From Globodera rostochiensis (taxonomy: Eukaryota; Nematoda; Chromadorea; Rhabditida; Heteroderidae), in contig JAEVLN010000039.1 in NCBI GenBank assembly GCA_018350325.1, positions 124,001 through 188,000 on the forward strand: DNA of 64,000 nucleotides, given 5' to 3'. Below the pieces are notes generated by a model that saw only the letters and a list, made by a program, of their open reading frames with translations, did no database searches and was not told the DNA's origin. Shown piece by piece: positions 59,214 to 64,000 of the stretch. Position 1 is the first letter of the stretch; each line of letters begins with the position of its first letter. The position numbers and the translations under genes were made by a program.

Positions 59214-59385
59214 TCAATCAAATAATTCCGTCGAAGACTGGCCCTCGACATGGAGTGTCCATTTGAGAGAGAACCTGAGGTTCAGTTTATTTGCCCGGAA
59301 AATGATAGCGGAAGATGCAATTTGGGTGGACAGAATCATTGATTTACCAGTTGGCGCCCGCAAATGGGATTCGAAGTCCTCATAA
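59214..59385 (+). other. Coding-like fragment, unassigned
   Basis: The plus frame reads VEDWPSTWSVHLRENLRFSLFARKMIAEDAIWVDRIIDLPVGARKWDSK, which has normal amino-acid composition unlike its AT-rich surroundings. It directly follows a hairpin-core repeat. I do not recognise the family; it may be an exon fragment carried or interrupted by repeats. Confidence 0.3.
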
Positions 59386-59629
59386 AAAAAGAAAGTCAAC
59401 ATTTATTCGACAGGACAACAATCTAAATGCTCTTGTCCAGACTTTTAAAAATCGCGATCCTCTCGTTTATCTTCGTGTTTGTGCCTCTCATTTGCATTTA
59501 TGATTTTCTCGACAAAAACGAAGGTCCGAGTGAGCCCCGAAATACAAAGAACATTTTTGGACCAAAAATATTCACACTGAGAACATCTCTTTTTTGCACT
59601 AAAGTTTAAAAACAGAGAAACTAATAAAT

Positions 59630-60085
59630 TAGTGGGAAAGGAAGTGGAAGAAGAAAAGGATAGGAGAGAAGGAGAGTAGGAGAGAGGGGGGGGGGGTCGA
59701 AAGTAAGAGAGGAATGGAAGGGGAAGGAGAAAAGGATGGGAGAGAAGGAGGAACAGGGGTGGAAAGGAAGAGAGGAAAGGAGGTGAGGGAGGGAGGAAAG
59801 GAAGGGGAAGGACAAAAGGATGGGATAGAAGGAGGAAAGGGGGGGGGGAGGGTGGAAAGGAAGAGAGGAAGGAGGTGAGGGGGAGGGAGGAAAGAAAGGA
59901 TGGGAGAGAAGGAGGAAAGGGGGGGGGGGGGGGAGGGGGTGGAAAGGAAGAGAGGAAGGAGAAGAGGGGGAGGGAGGAATGGAAGGGGAAGGAGAAACGG
60001 ATGAGAGAGAAGGAGGAATGGAATGAGGAGGAGGGAGGTAAGGAGATGAGGAGGAGGGAGGAAAGGAGGATGAAATGGAATTTGC
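59630..60085. repeat. GA/GGA-rich microsatellite
   Basis: Imperfect GGAGGAAAGGAAGGGGA-type tract with G runs. Long open frames on both strands follow from the lack of T and C in one strand. Confidence 0.9.
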
Positions 60086-60317
60086 CGCATTTTATGCCTA
60101 TAACACTCCCGGATTATTCCAAATTACACACCACGCTCATTTTTCTAAAGTTAAAAACAGAGAAACTAATAAATTAGTGGGATAAACATTTTTGAACATA
60201 TATATATTTTTAATTCTTCAAAAATGGGTGTCATATTTGTGTCTAAATATCCGCCAAAATTCTAAATACTTCCCGAGTTCGGGTTATCAATTTCCTGAAT
60301 ATTTTTGGTATAAAATT

Positions 60318-61335
60318 CTATTCCACAGAATGTCCATCGACAGAATTGGAATGAAATTGCTGTCGTTTAAATTGTTTTTTCCATCTATACAAATTGGATA
60401 TGCCGATGTTCAACCTTTTGGCAATGTCCCAAACACTCATTTTAGGATTTTGGTCCTTAATTTCATAATAATGTTTCATCAATTCCTTTTGTTCACTGTG
60501 GGGATATTTAGGGTTTGGTTCTGTAAAAGAATTATTAATTAATATAAATAATAATAAAATTGGGCCCAAAAAACTCACTGGTTTGACCAAGTTTTCGTTT
60601 CCAAGCGTAAATTGTTTTTAAACTAAGGCCCAACTTTTTCGCGACAGTTTTATTTATTTCATTTTTATATGAATTTTTGAGTCCGGCCCGCGTTAACTCG
60701 GCTTTCATTTGATCAAATTTCTTGATTAAGTTTTCGCGCTCATTTTTTGGGTTTTTTTGAGTTAGGCCAAATTCTTTTTTCCATTTATATATTTTTGAGC
60801 GATTGGCTTTTAAATGTTTAGCAATTTTCTTTTCAATTTGAACCCATTCTTTTGCCGAATATTTTCCTTTTTGCTTAAATTCGTCTTTCATTGCGTGGAA
60901 TTCGCCAACAATTGTACGTTTTCGCTCATCTTCAGCAATATTTTCATTTGAAGGAATTTCTTCGCCATTTTTGGCATTATCAGAGTGATCAGACTCTGTG
61001 AGAGGAGGATTCTGATCAATTGAATTGGGTTCAATTTGTCCAATTTGGGTGTTCTGCCGGTCGATTTGTCCAAGTTGATCAGTTGAATTGGGTTCAATTT
61101 GTCCAATTTGGGTGTTCTGCCGGTCGATTTGGTGATGGACATTTTGTCCAAAGTTTGTTGGCGGAGTTTTCAAATCTTCGGCGGCTTCATCTTTGTCCCA
61201 CCATTCATCTAAGAATAATTCGTCAAATGTTTGAAGTGGCAATTCCTCCAATTTTTCCAATTGTACGGATTCGGCTTTGTCGAGTGAATTTGTTGCAAAG
61301 AATGAGACCAAAATTAAAATCCATAAATTGTCCAT
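60318..61335 (-). CDS. WWDK-HTH family secreted protein, two exons, intact
   Basis: Minus-strand exon 1 is 61335-60579 and exon 2 is 60520-60318, joined in phase 1 over a 58-base intron, giving 319 residues. The signal peptide (LWILILVSFFATNS) is followed by LPLQTFDELFLDEWWDKDEAAEDLKTP and a duplicated block in which DRQNTQIGQIEPNS occurs twice, showing a different expansion unit from the other copies. Three HTH-like repeats end YKWKKEFGL, YAWKRKLGQ and YRWKKQFKR. The C terminus stops at VDGHSVE, about 20 residues earlier than other members. Upstream text matches the family promoter region with a shorter leader. Confidence 0.8.
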
Positions 61336-61542
61336 TATTGGGCAAATTAACCTCTGAATTTAGAGGCATTATATGATTTTATAATTATCAAAATTCGATG
61401 TGGAAAATTTGTTAATTATTTTTGTGTTAAAGAATTTCTCGCAAAAATTACGGCTCCGATCTCGGGTAAACCCCAAAATTAAGGAATGGGAGCCGATTAG
61501 CTCAAAAATTGGGGAAATCATAAATCATTTCCTACATTTCTT

Positions 61543-61660
61543 CCCCTAATAATAAATATTATTAAGCAAAATTATTGAAAGTACCCCTAATAATAAATAT
61601 TATTAAGCAAAATTATTGAAAGTACCCCTAATAATAAATATTTAAAGCAAAATTATTGAA
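61543..61660. repeat. Three-copy 40-bp tandem repeat
   Basis: Three copies of CCCCTAATAATAAATATTAT, TAAGCAAAATTATTGAAAGT, the last with a small deletion. They lie upstream of the family gene at 60318-61335. Confidence 0.85.
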
Positions 61661-61670
61661 ACTAATAAAT

Positions 61671-61694
61671 GATTGCCCATTGAAATGGGCAATC
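61671..61694. other. 24-base near-perfect palindrome
   Basis: GATTGCCCATT, GA, AATGGGCAATC: an 11-bp stem with a 2-base centre. It may form a cruciform or be the end of a small repeat. Confidence 0.6.
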
Positions 61695-61699
61695 ATATT

Positions 61700-62790
61700 C
61701 TTTATGGGACCAAATCAATATTATTGACATCTCATGAACATGAAATTGCCACAAATAATGACAATTTTATAAAGTGGCGATTAATTGTAAACTATAAAAG
61801 CACAAAATTCCAATTTTAGCTTTTTTTGGAGCTTTTAGAGGGGTTTTTACATACATACTATTGCCCCTCCTCAGCAGAGAAGGAGCGCAGAGCTTAGCAC
61901 TCTTTTGGGTTTTGTAGAGAATTTTTGCAGAAACATTTGCATGTCCTCAGGGATTTTTTTTCGTAAATTTACCCCTGTTTTCAGTGCATTTTGGGGGTTT
62001 CGAATCTCCATGAAGGAGGTGTCTGATCAGGTTGGTGCTATTATCTGTTTTGATCAGTATCAAAAGTTATGCTTGAATGAATTTTTTCGGAATTTTGAAA
62101 TGTTTATAAAAAAAGAGTTCTGGCCTTTACAAAATCTGACCCTATATTTTTGTTTGCAAAATTTCAAAATTGATAATTCAAAAAGACAATTAATATTTTT
62201 CACCAACAAGTGTTTATACAAATAATTAGCCTACAACAACATTTTCAATTCAAAGTCTTAAATTTTGTGAAAAATGTGAGGCTCACATAAAACGTTAGGC
62301 AAGAAGGCAGCACTACAAATTAAGTCAGGGCAAATGATATTGCCCATTGATTTTCTAAATAAAATTACTTATTTATGTTGTAAGTGAATTGCAAAATATT
62401 CAATAAATGCAAAATGAAAAAATGGATAAATTATGGCAAAATGTTTATTATTTAATGCATCAATGTTGATTTAAAAAAATGGTCGAAGACTTTATTCGGG
62501 AGTTGGGTTCAAAAATTTTATTGAAAAAACTCAATTCATTTTATCTCAAACTTGGGTAATTAAACCGATATTTTACACAAAATGGGGGTTCGGGCCCAAC
62601 AAAATTTTCACAATTGTGTGCCCTCAAATCGGAATTGTTCAAAAAGCACAAAAAATTATTGAAATCTCAAAAATCTCATTTCATTTTTCGAGATTCTTGA
62701 TCAAAATCTCGATCGGTTCTCAAGTCCTTTATTTCAAATGCTCTCCAAATTTCGAGTTTTCAATTTCATGAATTTGGTGTAAAATTCTCT
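61700..62790. other. AT-rich intergenic, no gene seen
   Basis: Open frames such as 61905-62225 lack signal peptide, domain or intron support. No repeat family from elsewhere in the window is evident except a short upstream-type segment at the left edge. Confidence 0.5.
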
Positions 62791-63186
62791 TCCACAGAAT
62801 GGCCATTGACAGAATTTGGATGCAATTGTTGTCGTTTAAATTGCTTTTTTCCAAATATACAAAGTGGCTCTGCAGATTTTCAGCATTTTGGCAACTTTCT
62901 CATCACTGATTTTAGGATTTTTGGCCTTAATTTCATAATAACGTTTGATCAATTCCTTTTGTTCGCTGGCTTTTGGATTTCTTCGACTTAAGCAAAATTC
63001 TTTTTTCCATTGGTTTAATGTGCAAACATTTACACCAAAACTTTCAGCAATTTCTTTGTCTATTTCTTTGCATGATTTTTTGTCCTCACCAGCAGAATAA
63101 TCACTTTTCATTTGCATTAACTTTTTCACAATTTTAAGCTTTTCATCGTCCGAGTAATTTAGCTCTAAAGAACCAAAAAAATTCAA
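62762..63186 (-). pseudogene. Divergent WWDK-HTH relative with two HTH repeats
   Basis: The minus frame 63186-62836 contains a diverged HTH-like repeat (KEIAESFGVNVCTLNQWKKEFCL) and a repeat matching exon 2 of the family (SEQKELIKRYYEIKAKNPKISDEKVAKMLKI...WKK). Relative to paralogues one extra A in the WKKQF codons gives an early stop. The remaining tail text (to about 62762) is present out of frame. No leader or WWDK segment is visible; a TTCTTTAG acceptor near 63165 suggests a missing upstream exon. The intron between the repeats is absent. Confidence 0.65.
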
Positions 63187-63529
63187 AAAAGTAAATTATT
63201 GTGTGTTTAATTCTGAATTGAAAGTTGATTGTCCTATTCACTTTTTGCTCCCAATAAACCTATCTTATTAAATTTCTTATATTGGTAAAGTTGTGGAAGA
63301 ATTTGTACCTCTCAATTAAACAAATACCATTAAAATTCCTCTTACACCCTCTAAAACGCAAATTTGAAAACTTTTTGACGAAAACTCTATTAGTTAGGTG
63401 CTTTGGACTGAAGTGGAGACTCAGCTGCCCACCTCATAAAAATGGTGAGTCAAAACTTTTTCAAAATTAATTTTGGCCTCAAAATTAGGATTCCTCCCCG
63501 TCCACTGAATGTTCTGAAAAATAATTTAC

Positions 63530-63602
63530 ATGGTCGGGGGTTTGAACCCCAACTAAAACCTTTCCCACCCATAGCACTAACCACTACACCATTGGATGGA
63601 AA
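63530..63602 (-). other. tRNA-like sequence, probably SINE or pseudo-tRNA
   Basis: On the minus strand, ATGGTGTAGTGGTTAGTGCT is a good box A region and GGGGTTCAAACCCC a perfect T-arm. The anticodon arm does not fold cleanly and acceptor ends do not pair. Confidence 0.4.
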
Positions 63603-63768
63603 GTGGCAATATGCCAGGGTTCCCAAATGAAAATTTTCAAAAGCCTCATTTGGCAGGCAAAAAAACCTCATTTGGGACCAAAAAACCTCATTTTGCTAAA
63701 ATTATGTTTTTTTTTGCGCGCGGTTTTCCCAAATACTTTTTTTATTGGGGGTGGGGGGGGGGGGGGTC

Positions 63769-63790
63769 GGCGGTGCCGATAGGCGCCGCC
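63769..63790 (+). repeat. GC hairpin core of a dispersed short repeat (type copy)
   Basis: Two 9-base arms, GGCGGTGCC and GGCGCCGCC, flank a GATA loop; with adjoining TC/GA pairs the stem reaches 11 bp. A G tract precedes it, and an A/T segment with AATTTTT words follows. Eleven further copies are in the window: 11492, 14472, 20597(-), 22100, 25548, 25912, 26136(-), 26289(-), 29030, 56985(-) and 59170. Confidence 0.85.
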
Positions 63791-64000
63791 GAGAAAATTT
63801 TTCGCATTTTTTACTCGATTTATTAAGCAATTGCAACTAAATTTGCAGAAGATGTGATGCTTTTTTGCTTTAAAAAAATTGAAAATGAGGTTTTTTTATT
63901 AAGAAAATTCCCAATTATTTCAAACCGGAACACGCTTTTTCATTAAAAATGAAAATACACAGAAAAAAATGGGAAAACATTACGCCAAATATTCAAAATT

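Noticed and set aside
59629..60090. Pro/Ser/Leu-rich open frames
   Set aside because: By-product of the GA-rich microsatellite; no start context or domain.

Overview
The window looks like nuclear DNA of a plant-parasitic cyst nematode, most likely Globodera or a close relative. It is AT-rich and has short GT-AG introns. It holds a signal-peptide + SPRY-domain gene of the SPRYSEC type, BEL/Pao and MULE remnants, and a promoter carrying ATGCCA motifs, the dorsal-gland 'DOG box' described in Globodera. The assignment rests on protein-family resemblance read by eye; no search was run. I see no standard bacterial, organellar or rRNA features.

The dominant theme is a dispersed multicopy family I do not recognise, called here the WWDK-HTH family. 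Its members have a signal peptide, a conserved acidic segment containing TFDE and WWDK, a coding minisatellite of 11 residues (LGQIEPNSTDQ) whose copy number differs between paralogues, and three tandem helix-turn-helix-like repeats each ending in WKK(E/Q)F. Four copies look intact (13018-13984 +, 34045-34950 +, 26932-28089 -, 60318-61335 -). At least seven more are broken or truncated.

Layout. 1-1.45 kb: pyrimidine-rich minisatellite. 1.96-10.1 kb: a WWDK-HTH gene split by a 7,337-bp element with about 1.4-kb terminal inverted repeats, 5'-AG ends and a 6-bp target duplication, which are hallmarks of Polinton/Maverick elements. 10-20 kb: repeats, an intact family gene, a BEL/Pao fragment and a frameshifted family gene. 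20-26.9 kb: repeats plus a three-exon small secreted cysteine-containing protein (23600-24430 -). 27-35 kb: two family genes flanking a secreted cytochrome b5-like gene (30261-32172 +) and a 50-bp-unit minisatellite. 35-37.8 kb: LTR-retroelement-like debris and a minisatellite. 37.8-41.5 kb: duplicated promoter module and the seven-exon SPRYSEC gene. 41.9-45.9 kb: duplicated family debris, a MULE transposase fragment and orphan promoter modules. 47.3-54.7 kb: very AT-rich sequence with isolated N bases that reads as corrupted copies of nearby elements and is probably a low-quality gap fill. 54.7-56.1 kb: inverted partial SPRYSEC copy with its promoter modules. 57.1-58.7 kb: large 50-bp array. 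59.6-64 kb: GA microsatellite, an intact family gene and a divergent broken one.

Functionally, the protein-coding content with real signal is almost entirely secreted proteins (WWDK-HTH, SPRYSEC, b5-like, small Cys protein) lying among transposons, foldback elements and minisatellites. This is the architecture expected of an effector-rich, fast-evolving accessory region.
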